Shown here: one piece after another, positions 7,249 to 14,880 of the stretch
How the letters are laid out: each line of letters begins with the position of its first letter
Numbering within the stretch: the first letter of the stretch is position 1
Assembly: GCA_964575975.1 (NCBI GenBank)
Contig: CAZNTU010000097.1
Coordinates: 1-19,766 of the forward strand
DNA: 19,766 bases
Origin: G963674505 sp964575975
Lineage (GTDB): Bacteria > Desulfobacterota > Desulfobacteria > Desulfobacterales > SKZT01
Reading direction: 5' to 3'
Program-made: the position numbers and the translations under genes
The notes under the pieces: generated by a model
The model's database searches: none
Told to the model about the DNA's origin: nothing
The model's input: the letters and a program-made list of their open reading frames with translations, nothing else

Positions 7249-7680
7249 ATGGTCGTAATGGTAAAAATGAGAATGATGCTTGTGGACGATGAAGAACGCT
7301 TTTTACAAACCACGCAAAAAATGCTCGCCAAAAAAGGCTATGACGCAATCACCGCGACCAGCGGGGAAGAGTGCTTGAAAAAGCTTGAAAACGAATTGGT
7401 GCATGTGGTGATTCTGGATGTCAAAATGCCGGGCATGGACGGCGTGGAAACCCTCAAGCGTATCAAACAGAAACATCCAATGATCGAAGTCATCATGCTG
7501 ACAGGGCATGCCACTGCGGAATCCGCCGTGCAGGGCTTGAAGCTGGGTGCGACGGACTATCTCGCCAAACCCACGAACTTCGACGATCTGATAATCAAGG
7601 CGGAGGAAGCTTTCAACAGACGTCTCTCGTTGGAACAGAAGATACAAATGGCTGAAGCAATGAAAAAGTCAAGCATATAA
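7249..7680 (+). CDS. Stand-alone receiver (CheY-like response regulator)
   Basis: 143-residue single-domain response regulator. Acidic pocket LVDDEE (11-16), phospho-Asp57 in VILDVKMPGMDG, switch Thr85 in VIMLTGHAT and Lys107 in DYLAKPTNF are all intact. The C-terminal tail (LSLEQKIQMAEAMKKSSI) is helical with no DNA-binding or enzyme domain, so output must go through a partner. ATG at 7249 follows AAGGAG; it starts 20 bp after the receiver-CBS stop and is probably translated from the same sigma-54 transcript. It closely resembles the receiver at 12751-13188, and a relic of a third copy lies at 9448-9501. Confidence 0.93.
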   Translation: MVVMVKMRMMLVDDEERFLQTTQKMLAKKGYDAITATSGEECLKKLENELVHVVILDVKMPGMDGVETLKRIKQKHPMIEVIMLTGHATAESAVQGLKLGATDYLAKPTNFDDLIIKAEEAFNRRLSLEQKIQMAEAMKKSSI

Positions 7681-7812
7681 ACCCCGGATTTTCGGGATAT
7701 CAGACGAGTTCTTATTCGTTATCCAATATGCTCGTTTTGATTATGTTCCTATTTTTCCAGTTTGGAATTCATAAACAACCATTCTGAAATTTTAAAGGTG
7801 AGGTATAAGTTT

Positions 7813-9222
7813 ATGGCCGAGGTTGAATCTATTAAAAACGACGCTAGCACCACATCAATTGTCATTAAATCATCTATAGCTCTGGCACTGGGTCTTTTGA
7901 TACTGATTATGCCAAGGCCGGACAATCTGACCCCCGAAGGCCACCGGTTTTTAGCGCTCTTGATAACCGCTGTCGTCCTGTGGGTGAGCGAGGCTGTACC
8001 CATCGGCGTGACAGCTCTTTTGGCGGGAGCCGGTTTGATTCTTTTAAAGATCCAAAATGCCCAGAGCGCCTGGGCGCCATTTGCCAGTCCCGCCGTCATG
8101 TTCGTGTTGATGATCATCATGTTCGGCGTGGTACTGAACGAAGTGGGCCTGGCCAATCGTCTCATGTTTTATCTGCTGAAATTCGCAGGTACCAAAATCA
8201 AGCGATTGAGCCTCATTCTGGCTGTGGGATGCACCATTACCTCAACAGTCTTTCACGATGCTACCATCACCGTCATCATGGTCTTTGCCTTTGTTCCGGT
8301 ATTCATGAGCATGGGAATGAAACCGGGCATGGGTCACAAACTGCCGACCTTCTTTTTTATGCTCATCCCCCTGTCAGCCTCGGCCGGAGGGTTCGGCACG
8401 CTGCTGGGAGGTGGCCGCAATCCCCTGGCGCTTGAAATTCTCCAGAAATTCTCCGAAGGAAAGATTACGATAGGCTTTCTGGAATATATCATCATCATGT
8501 TTCCCATATGCATTCTGACTGCAATTGCCACATGGGCCATCTTATGGGTACTTTTCAGGCCCAAAGAAAAGGAACTTGTGGGAATAGAATTGGCGGATCC
8601 AGGCCCCATGAGCAACAAGGAGTGGGGAGTGCTAGTGGTCTTTGTGATCACCTTTGTTCTCTGGTTTTGCGGCGATCTGACCGGATGGCATTACAGTGTG
8701 CCTGCGGCATTTGCCATTCTCGGGTTTTGCGCTCCCGGATGGATCAGTTTCAGGACCATTTGCGACAAATTTCCATGGGAATCCTGGATCGTTTTTGGAG
8801 CGGGTGTATCCCTTGGCGTATCCATGCTGGATAGCGGGGCCGGACGTTTTCTGGCGGAAACCCTGCTGCCGCTTCTGGATGGTAAACCCACCTTCTTTGT
8901 CTATTATGGGATGGGCTTTTTTGGATCCTTTCTGTCCAGCATGATGAGCAATTCGGCAGCCGTAGCCCTGATGCTGCCGATCACCCTGCCCATGGCGGAA
9001 TTGATGCAAATGTCGCCTCAATCCGTGGCCATGCTGGCTCCCATGACCACATCCTTTATCATGCTGGTCATTGGATGCCCTCCGACCATTATCGCCTACA
9101 GCACCGGTTACTTCAGCCAGACGGAATTCGTCAAAATCGCCGTACCATGGTGTCTCCTTCTCCTGGTAGTTTGCACCTTAAGCATGATGGTTTATTGGCC
9201 GCTCATCGGTTTTGTCAAATAA
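7813..9222 (+). CDS. DASS (SLC13) family anion:sodium symporter, copy 1
   Basis: 469-residue inner-membrane carrier of the divalent anion:Na+ symporter family (substrates in the family include C4-dicarboxylates, citrate and sulfate; the substrate here is not decidable). Around 11-12 hydrophobic segments. Family signatures: LTPEGHRFLALLITAVVLWV and SEAVPIGVTALL near the N-terminus, the first ion-site loop GGFGTLLGGGRNP, and the second one MSNSAAVALMLPITLP in place of the canonical SNT. The frame is open from 7762, but ATG 7813 (MAEVESIK) has AGGTGAGG upstream and gives the same N-terminus and exactly the same length as copy 2. It follows the receiver by 132 bp with no strong terminator between, and is followed by a hairpin at 9237-9279. 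Confidence 0.93.
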   Translation: MAEVESIKNDASTTSIVIKSSIALALGLLILIMPRPDNLTPEGHRFLALLITAVVLWVSEAVPIGVTALLAGAGLILLKIQNAQSAWAPFASPAVMFVLMIIMFGVVLNEVGLANRLMFYLLKFAGTKIKRLSLILAVGCTITSTVFHDATITVIMVFAFVPVFMSMGMKPGMGHKLPTFFFMLIPLSASAGGFGTLLGGGRNPLALEILQKFSEGKITIGFLEYIIIMFPICILTAIATWAILWVLFRPKEKELVGIELADPGPMSNKEWGVLVVFVITFVLWFCGDLTGWHYSVPAAFAILGFCAPGWISFRTICDKFPWESWIVFGAGVSLGVSMLDSGAGRFLAETLLPLLDGKPTFFVYYGMGFFGSFLSSMMSNSAAVALMLPITLPMAELMQMSPQSVAMLAPMTTSFIMLVIGCPPTIIAYSTGYFSQTEFVKIAVPWCLLLLVVCTLSMMVYWPLIGFVK

Positions 9223-9236
9223 AACCAATCCAATAA

Positions 9237-9279
9237 AAACCAAACAGGTCGGCAAGATACTTTCCGACCTGTTTGGTTT
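9237..9279 (+). terminator. Hairpin terminator after DASS copy 1
   Basis: Perfect 16-bp stem: AAACCAAACAGGTCGG (9237-9252) pairs with 9264-9279, with an 11-base loop, 14 bases after the stop codon. A run of three T ends the stem, but no long T-tract follows, so it may act as a terminator or as a 3' end stabiliser. Confidence 0.65.
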
Positions 9280-9378
9280 CCAAACGTTCTCCCTTTCTAC
9301 CGAGCGCTATGTATTTCGCGATTTTGGCAAATCTCCGATGGTTTATTGATTTATTCGCAATTTCGATACCTGTTTTAC

Positions 9379-9408
9379 TTGACAACAAAAACGGTCTTAC
9401 TTTATAGA
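9379..9408 (+). promoter_or_regulatory. Sigma-70-type promoter for DASS copy 2
   Basis: Perfect -35 TTGACA (9379-9384) and -10 TATAGA (9403-9408) with 18-bp spacing; TTTATA at 9401 is an alternative with 16 bp. It would give copy 2 its own transcript with a leader of about 170 bases that contains the receiver relic, separate from the sigma-54 promoter upstream of copy 1. Confidence 0.55.
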
Positions 9409-9447
9409 ATTTGTTTTTTTACTGAAAATTAAGGGAATTATGAAAAC

Positions 9448-9501
9448 AGCTTGGAAGAAAAAATTCAAATGGCGGAGGTTTTGAAAAAATCCCATATTTA
9501 G
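9448..9501 (+). pseudogene. Relic C-terminus of a response regulator
   Basis: The frame ending at TAG 9499-9501 reads SLEEKIQMAEVLKKSHI. The receiver at 7249-7680 ends SLEQKIQMAEAMKKSSI, so 13 of 17 residues match and both stop at the same point. Upstream of the Ser the frame has no receiver similarity and meets a TAA at 9430. The rest of the receiver has therefore been deleted. The relic occupies the same place relative to DASS copy 2 as the intact receiver does to copy 1, showing that a receiver-transporter unit was duplicated. Confidence 0.8.
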
Positions 9502-9584
9502 GGCCTACTCTCGTAGGATGTTTCTGAATATTGGACTCAAAAAAACAACTACTGAACACCAATCCAAAATAAGAGGGACGATTT

Positions 9585-10994
9585 ATGGCCGAAGTAGAAT
9601 CCATCAAACAAGAGGCAACCGCAAAATCAATTATTATCAAATCTTTGATCGCACTGGCGTTGGGCATTTTGGTAATCATGCTGCCCAGGCCGGAAAACCT
9701 GACCCCGGAAGGGCATCGTCTTCTGGCGCTTTTGACGACTGTTGTCATTCTCTGGGTTACCGAGGCGGTTCCAATCGGTGTAACCGCTCTTTTGGCCGGA
9801 GCCGGCTTGATTCTTTTAAAGATTCAAAGCTCCCAAAATGCCTGGGCGCCCTTTGCCAGCCCGGCAGTCATGTTCGTGCTCATGATCATCATGTTCGGGG
9901 TAGTGTTGAACGAAGTGGGGCTGGCCAGCCGCATCATGTATTATCTGCTGAAATTCGCAGGCACCAAGATCAAACGACTCAGTTTTATCCTTGCCGTAGG
10001 ATGTACCATCACCTCTTCCGTTTTTCACGATGCCACCATTACGGTCATCATGGTCTTTGCCTTTGTACCGGTATTTATGGCCATGGGACTCAAGCCGGGC
10101 ATGGGGCACCGGTTGCCCACGTTTTTCATGATGCTCATTCCCCTTTCTGCCTCGGCAGGCGGCTTTGGAACCCTTTTGGGCGGCGGACGCAATCCCTTGG
10201 CCATTGAAATCCTTCAAAAATTCAGTCAAGGCAAAATCACCATTGGCTTTCTGGAATACATCGTTATCATGTTTCCCATCATGTTTTTGACGGCCGTGGC
10301 CACTTGGGCCATTTTGTGGATTCTTTTCAGGCCAAAGGAAAAAGAACTTTCGGGTGTCGATTTGGAAGATCCCGGTCCCATGAGCAATGCGGAAAAAGGT
10401 GTGCTCGCGGTCTTTGTCGTCACATTTGTTCTCTGGTTTTGCGGCGATCTGACCGGATGGCACTACAGCGTGCCGGCCGCTTTTGCCATTCTCGGGTTCT
10501 GTGCTCCCGGATATATCACCTTCAGAACCATTTGCGACAAATTTCCATGGGAATCCTGGATTGTATTCGGCGCAGGCGTGTCGCTGGGTGTCGCCATGCT
10601 GGAGAGCGGCGCCGGGCGTTTTTTGGCCGAGGTGATTCTGCCCCTTCTGGACGGCAAGCCAACCTTCGTGGTCTATTACGGCTTTTCTTTCTTCGGGGCG
10701 TTCCTCTCCAGTCTTATGAGCAATTCGGCGGCTGTCGCATTGATGTTGCCCATTACGCTGCCCATGGCGGAGATGATGCAGATGTCTCCCGAATCCGTGG
10801 CCATGCTGGCTCCCATGACCACATCCTTTATCATGCTGGTAATCGGCTGCCCTCCGACCATTATCGCCTACAGCACCGGTTACTTCAGCCAGGTTGACTT
10901 TATCAAGATAGCCGTACCCTGGTGCCTCATGCTCCTGGTGGTCTGTACTCTGAGCATGATGATTTATTGGCCGCTCATCGGTTTTGTGAAGTAA
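9585..10994 (+). CDS. DASS (SLC13) family anion:sodium symporter, copy 2
   Basis: 469 residues, aligning without gaps to copy 1 from MAEVESIK to the shared ending YWPLIGFVK; by eye the great majority of residues are identical. It carries the same loop signatures (GGFGTLLGGGRNP and LMSNSAAVALMLP) and the same TSFIMLVIGCPPTIIAYSTG segment. ATG 9585 follows AGAGGGA. Differences are scattered and conservative (for example the DLEDPGP/ELADPGP loop and residues in the membrane segments facing it), so the two may differ in affinity or expression rather than chemistry. It has its own sigma-70-type promoter, and it is followed by a 106-bp inverted-repeat element before the small membrane protein. Confidence 0.93.
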   Translation: MAEVESIKQEATAKSIIIKSLIALALGILVIMLPRPENLTPEGHRLLALLTTVVILWVTEAVPIGVTALLAGAGLILLKIQSSQNAWAPFASPAVMFVLMIIMFGVVLNEVGLASRIMYYLLKFAGTKIKRLSFILAVGCTITSSVFHDATITVIMVFAFVPVFMAMGLKPGMGHRLPTFFMMLIPLSASAGGFGTLLGGGRNPLAIEILQKFSQGKITIGFLEYIVIMFPIMFLTAVATWAILWILFRPKEKELSGVDLEDPGPMSNAEKGVLAVFVVTFVLWFCGDLTGWHYSVPAAFAILGFCAPGYITFRTICDKFPWESWIVFGAGVSLGVAMLESGAGRFLAEVILPLLDGKPTFVVYYGFSFFGAFLSSLMSNSAAVALMLPITLPMAEMMQMSPESVAMLAPMTTSFIMLVIGCPPTIIAYSTGYFSQVDFIKIAVPWCLMLLVVCTLSMMIYWPLIGFVK

Positions 10995-11012
10995 GCCACT
11001 TAAATCGGCACT

Positions 11013-11118
11013 TCTGTCATTCCGAGGGGGCATACAAGACTGATGCTGCGTCGCCTTTTGGAAAATATTTTCCATTCCATGGCCGATAATCCGCGAGTCG
11101 CTCCCTCGGAATGACAGA
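11013..11118. repeat. 106-bp MITE-like element with 16-bp terminal inverted repeats
   Basis: TCTGTCATTCCGAGGG (11013-11028) is the exact reverse complement of 11103-11118. The 74-bp interior holds a perfect 16-bp palindrome, TGGAAAATATTTTCCA (11059-11074). Repeats beginning GTCATTCCGAG are common intergenic elements in bacterial genomes. It lies between DASS copy 2 and the small membrane gene and has no coding capacity; as RNA it would fold into one long hairpin that could also end the DASS transcript. Confidence 0.65.
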
Positions 11119-11174
11119 CAAGGTTTCAGCATTCCACGCGTGTTTCTTCGTTCAAATATAGTGAAAGGGAGAAT

Positions 11175-11423
11175 ATGGAGGTTCATAACCAAAAAAAATC
11201 GGCGGGGGTAAAAAACATAAAAACCGGGCAAGACATTGACAAGGAAAACTTGCAACCCGACGCATTGTATCAATTTTTAAAACCGCTGCACAACCTTCCC
11301 GTGGGCAAAAACGCCTGGAATCCCAAATTTATCAGGCAATGGTGGTTTTGGCCGGTAAGCGCGCTTTTTTTAATAATCCTCTTTTATGTCTATCCTTATA
11401 TTTGGGATTTTTTTGCAGGCTGA
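11175..11423 (+). CDS. Small single-span membrane protein, 82 aa
   Basis: A charged, lysine-rich cytoplasmic N-terminus (residues 1-50) is followed by a Trp-rich interface (RQWWFWP) and one hydrophobic segment (56-78, SALFLIILFYVYPYIW), so it is an N-in membrane protein with a very short far end. ATG 11175 has AAAGGGAG upstream. I do not recognise a family. Its place just after two DASS transporters, on the same strand, makes an accessory subunit or adaptor plausible, but that is inference. The spacer to the convergent kinase gene is only 57 bp. Confidence 0.75.
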   Translation: MEVHNQKKSAGVKNIKTGQDIDKENLQPDALYQFLKPLHNLPVGKNAWNPKFIRQWWFWPVSALFLIILFYVYPYIWDFFAG

Positions 11424-11480
11424 ATCGAACGCCCATGGACTTTTGGCGAAATGAAATTCGCTGTTTGCATACAGGCGGGA

Positions 11481-12662
11481 TCAGTCAGGTTTAACAGGCA
11501 ATGAAATGGTAAAAGTAGTTCCTTTCCCAAGCTGACTTTCCACTTTCATCTCCCCTCTTAGTTTTGTCACAATAGTCGAAGATATGTAAAGGCCCATGCC
11601 TGTGCCAATCCCCACCGCTTTGGTGCTGAAAAACGGCTCGAAAATTTTGGCGAGATTTTCTTCGGGAATGCCGCATCCGGTATCCTGAACGGAAACATCG
11701 ATTTTATCCGGGGAAGCGGCGATCTTCAAAGCGATCCGTCCGCCGGCATCGGTAGCCTGAATGGAATTGGTCAACAAGTTGATCAGTACCTGGGCCAACT
11801 GGTATGGATCGGTCCATGCTACCGGGTTCGGTACCGAGCTTTCCAGGGAAACTTTGATTTTTTTATAGGATGCCTCCAATTCGACCAGCGCAATGCATTC
11901 TCCGCCCAGTTTTAGAAGATTGACCTCGGTCATTTCCGCAAGATCGGGATTTTCAGTGCTCTGGGTTTTAACAACTTGAAGCAACTGCTGGGTAATTCTC
12001 CGGGCGCGATCAACAGAACTTTGAATTCGTTCCATGGCTTTTTCGAAATCCGGCCTTCGAGGGATTGTGCTCATTTCAGGCTTGGCGAGTATTTGCCCCA
12101 CCCAGCCTGCGGACTCCTGGATGACGGCCAAGGGATTGTTGATTTCATGGGCCACTCCTGCCGCTATGGTACCAAGAGCGACGAGACGTTCATTGATAGA
12201 CATTTGTTGCTTGACGCGTTCCCTGAATTCGGCTTCTTTTTTTTCGTCCTCGGCGCGTCTGATTTTATTGAGCGCCTGACGAATCTTTCGCAATAATTGC
12301 TCGAACTCGATGGGTTTGGTTAGATAATCAAATGCCCCCGACTTGATTCCATCAACCCCGTCCTGTGTACTTGCATGCCCTGTCAACATGATCACTTCGG
12401 TGGCCGGATATCGTTCTTTGACATGGCGAAGAGTTTCAATGCCGTTCATTTTCGGCATTTTCACATCCATCACGACGACTTCCACGGGCTTTTCCTCCAA
12501 CAACCGCAGCGCCTCTTCGCCATCCGATGCCTGTTGCGCGACAATACCCCGCTGGCCAAGTCTCTTGACTAAAATTTCACGGAAATGTTTTTCATCGTCA
12601 ACCAGTAACACATTTGTCTCGCCAATATCACTAATATCGCTTGTATTTTGAATGTCACTCAT
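11481..12662 (-). CDS. Receiver-histidine kinase hybrid (N-terminal receiver), soluble
   Basis: 393-residue cytoplasmic kinase with no membrane span or PAS domain. Residues 15-132 form an intact receiver (VDDE 21-24, Asp66 in VVMDVKMPKMNG, Thr94, Lys116). A short coiled linker (135-160) leads to a HisKA domain with the phospho-accepting His172 in AAGVAHEINNPLAV, then a HATPase with the N box (LINLLTNSIQAT, Asn299), G1 DTGCGIP (327-333), F box FEPFFSTK and G2 GTGMGL (353-358). Because its only input module is a receiver, it is likely switched by phosphorylation from another kinase or by its own domain. ATG 12662 has only a weak GGGA upstream. It follows the receiver gene by 88 bp on the same strand, and is convergent with the transporter genes. 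Confidence 0.92.
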   Translation of the reverse strand: MSDIQNTSDISDIGETNVLLVDDEKHFREILVKRLGQRGIVAQQASDGEEALRLLEEKPVEVVVMDVKMPKMNGIETLRHVKERYPATEVIMLTGHASTQDGVDGIKSGAFDYLTKPIEFEQLLRKIRQALNKIRRAEDEKKEAEFRERVKQQMSINERLVALGTIAAGVAHEINNPLAVIQESAGWVGQILAKPEMSTIPRRPDFEKAMERIQSSVDRARRITQQLLQVVKTQSTENPDLAEMTEVNLLKLGGECIALVELEASYKKIKVSLESSVPNPVAWTDPYQLAQVLINLLTNSIQATDAGGRIALKIAASPDKIDVSVQDTGCGIPEENLAKIFEPFFSTKAVGIGTGMGLYISSTIVTKLRGEMKVESQLGKGTTFTISLPVKPD

Positions 12663-12750
12663 TTAAATCCCGCGAATACAACTATCTCACGCCATAGTCT
12701 TGGCCTGGTTTTTGCCCCTGATACTTTCGAAAAAGCGACTTCGTCAAACC

Positions 12751-13188
12751 CTATACATCAGAGCGACGCAACAGGGAAGCGGCTTCGGCCTTTCGAATTC
12801 TCTCCATCTGATCATGCTTTCGCTCTCTGGCTTTATTCAGCTTGGTCGTCAAATCTTCGAAATTGGCCGGCTTGGTCAAAAAATCATATGCTCCAAGCTT
12901 CATGCCCTGCACTGCGGCTTCGATAGTAGCATGGCCGGTCAGCATGATTACTTCAACCAAAGGATAGTTTCTTTTGATTTCCTGCAGGGTTTCAATGCCA
13001 TCCATACCAGGCATTTTGACATCAAGGATAACCACGTCGATCTCGGTCTCCTTTAATTTTTCCAAACTTTCAAGACCGCTGTATGCCTGCAGGACTTCTT
13101 CACCGGTTTCCTGAAGTCGCAGAGTCAACATTTCCACAAAATCCTCTTCATCGTCGACCAATAATATTCGGCTGGGTGTTTTAAACAT
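12751..13188 (-). CDS. Stand-alone receiver (CheY-like response regulator)
   Basis: 145-residue single-domain regulator with all switch residues: VDDEED (11-16), Asp56 in VVILDVKMPGMDG, Thr84 in EVIMLTGHAT and Lys106 in FLTKPANF. The tail (RERKHDQMERIRKAEAASLL) is a charged helix with no output domain. ATG 13188 is preceded by AAGGAGA, an excellent ribosome-binding site. It is first in a two-gene unit with the receiver-kinase downstream. Core similarity to the receiver at 7249-7680 is high (for example VQGxKLGAxDxLxKPxNFxDL), so the two are likely paralogues serving the same or crossed pathways. Confidence 0.93.
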   Translation of the reverse strand: MFKTPSRILLVDDEEDFVEMLTLRLQETGEEVLQAYSGLESLEKLKETEIDVVILDVKMPGMDGIETLQEIKRNYPLVEVIMLTGHATIEAAVQGMKLGAYDFLTKPANFEDLTTKLNKARERKHDQMERIRKAEAASLLRRSDV

Positions 13189-13385
13189 GGAAAATCTCCT
13201 TAAATTAGTGTTGTTTTGCGTGCAATTGTCAGAACGGAATAACCGCTTCTGAAAACATACGGGAATTGCCTTTTTATGGAGTATCTATTTTAGCATTAGC
13301 ACACAGAAACTTCATATCTCATAATATCGAAAATATTCATGAAACTATAAAAGATCAAATTCCAAACTTCATATAATAGCTTGAT

Positions 13386-13433
13386 AAGATAGGAACTCGC
13401 TTTTTGTCAACGAAAAAAGCGAGTTCCTATCTT
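13386..13433. repeat. 20-bp-stem palindrome overlapping the lpd stop codon; right copy of the flanking repeat
   Basis: AAGATAGGAACTCGCTTTTT (13386-13405) pairs perfectly with 13414-13433 around an 8-base loop. The right arm contains the TAG stop of the dihydrolipoyl dehydrogenase gene (13427-13429), so the stem would form at the end of the pdh operon transcript. No T-tract follows, so it is not a textbook terminator. The left arm plus loop (13388-13417) matches the 5861-5890 repeat in inverted orientation. Confidence 0.7.
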
Positions 13434-14851
13434 GTCGGCGAAACGATGTGCGTGGCGCTCCCCAGAAAGATTTCGGCGGTTTCCCCCTCGGTTTCGGCGA
13501 GGGTGGGATGGGCGTGGATTGTCAGTGCGACGTCGGCGGCCAGGGCGCCCATTTCTATGGCCAAAACGCTTTCGGCTATAAGACCTTCGGCGTCCCTTCC
13601 GACGATTCCCACACCGAGGATTCTCTCCGTTTCGGCGTCCACAATCATTTTGGTCAAGCCTTCGGGGGCGTCCATGGTCAGTGCCCGTCCCGAGTATTTC
13701 CACGGAAACCGCTGGATTTTGACGTTCCTGTTTTCCTTTTTGGCCTGCTCCTCGGTGAGGCCGCACCAGGCGATCTGCGGGTCCGTGAACACCACGGCGG
13801 GGATGGCGCGGACATCGAACGCGCCGGGCTGTCCGGACAATATTTCCGCCGCGACCTTGCCTTCCCTCTGGGCCTTGTGGGCGAGCATGTAGCCGCCGAC
13901 CACGTCGCCGAGGGCGTATATTCGCTTGTCATGCGTTCTCAATTGTCCGTCCACGATAATGAACCCGCGGTCGTCGGTCTTCGCCTTCGTGTTCTCGAGG
14001 CCTATTTCCTTGGAGTTGGGACGCCGTCCCACCGCGATCAGCGCCTTGTCGAAGGATTTTCGCTCGGGCGGATTTTCTCCTTCGAAGACCGCTTCCACCT
14101 TGTCATTCTCGTCCACAAGGGATTTGACCGCAGTGTTCGGGTGGATGGAATCGAAAAGCTGTTCCAGCCTTTTTTCCAATGGTTTGACGAGATCGCGGTC
14201 GGCTCCGGGCATGAGTCGGCCGCCCAGTTCCACAACGGTCACGCGGCTTCCCAGGGACGCGTACACCGTGCCTAGTTCGAGTCCCACGTAGCCGCCGCCT
14301 ACCACGAGGAGAGTCTCGGGAATGTCGGACAGTTCCAGCGCGCCTGCGGAGCTTAGAATCCTGCCGCCGTTCTTGAATTCGATTCCCGGAGGCGCGACGG
14401 GGGTCGAGCCGGTGGCGATTATCGCGTGCTTGAATTTGATGCGGCGAACGTCCGAATCGCGCAGCATGACTTGGCCGGAGCTTTCGAAAACGGCACGTCC
14501 CCTGATTCGTTCCACGCCCCTTTGCCTGGAAAGGGAGACGAGTCCGTCGGCAAGACGGCCGGTCACTTTTTCCTTCCAGTTTCGAATGGCTTCCAAGTCG
14601 ATTTGCGGGGGGCCGAACGTTACGCCCATGGGGCCGGACCTCTTGGCGTCGTGGATCAGCTCCGCGAGATAGAGGAGCGTCTTGGACGGGATGCACCCCC
14701 TGAACAGGCACTCTCCGCCGGGGCGGTCCTCCGTGTCCACCATAGTGACCTCCATGCCGAGATCGGCGGCGCGAAACGCGGCCGCGTATCCTCCGGGACC
14801 CGCGCCGATTACCAGAAGTTCCGTGTCAAGCGTCAATTCTCCCATTACCAT
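13427..14851 (-). CDS. lpdA: Dihydrolipoyl dehydrogenase (E3)
   Basis: 474-residue FAD flavoprotein that reoxidises the dihydrolipoyl arm of E2 and passes electrons to NAD+. FAD-binding GAGPGG (16-21), redox-active disulfide Cys48/Cys53 in GGECLFRGCIPSK (family usually has CLNxGC), the NAD-site VVGGGYVGLE, the second FAD segment IYALGDV, and the catalytic HAHPTLAE (His448/Glu453). The frame stays open far upstream because it happens to lack stops inside the E2 gene; ATG 14851 with GGAAGG upstream gives the family length, and ATG 14845 is an alternative. It is the last gene of the pdh operon, 29 bp after E2. Its stop lies inside a long palindrome. Confidence 0.95.
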   Translation of the reverse strand: MVMGELTLDTELLVIGAGPGGYAAAFRAADLGMEVTMVDTEDRPGGECLFRGCIPSKTLLYLAELIHDAKRSGPMGVTFGPPQIDLEAIRNWKEKVTGRLADGLVSLSRQRGVERIRGRAVFESSGQVMLRDSDVRRIKFKHAIIATGSTPVAPPGIEFKNGGRILSSAGALELSDIPETLLVVGGGYVGLELGTVYASLGSRVTVVELGGRLMPGADRDLVKPLEKRLEQLFDSIHPNTAVKSLVDENDKVEAVFEGENPPERKSFDKALIAVGRRPNSKEIGLENTKAKTDDRGFIIVDGQLRTHDKRIYALGDVVGGYMLAHKAQREGKVAAEILSGQPGAFDVRAIPAVVFTDPQIAWCGLTEEQAKKENRNVKIQRFPWKYSGRALTMDAPEGLTKMIVDAETERILGVGIVGRDAEGLIAESVLAIEMGALAADVALTIHAHPTLAETEGETAEIFLGSATHIVSPTR

Positions 14852-14880
14852 GGCGGTTTCCTTCCTTTGTTCGGCCGATT

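Larger units (their letters stand above)
5861..13417. other. Candidate acquired or transposed block (signalling and anion transport)
   Basis: The segment holds the receiver-CBS gene, two stand-alone receivers, a receiver-kinase, two DASS transporters and a small membrane protein. It is bracketed by 30-bp inverted repeats (5861-5890 and 13388-13417). Its codons and spacers are plainly more AT-rich than the flanking genes. No integrase, transposase, tRNA or target-site duplication was found, so mobility is inference from boundaries and composition only. Confidence 0.4.

Noticed and set aside
9816..11273. 485-codon minus-strand open frame opposite DASS copy 2
   Set aside because: His/Gly/Lys-rich antisense translation of a membrane protein gene; it also runs through the inverted-repeat element.
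13386..13433. Classical rho-independent terminator of the pdh operon
   Set aside because: The stem is long and perfect, but the downstream arm on the minus strand is followed by TATC rather than a T-run, and the stem includes the stop codon.
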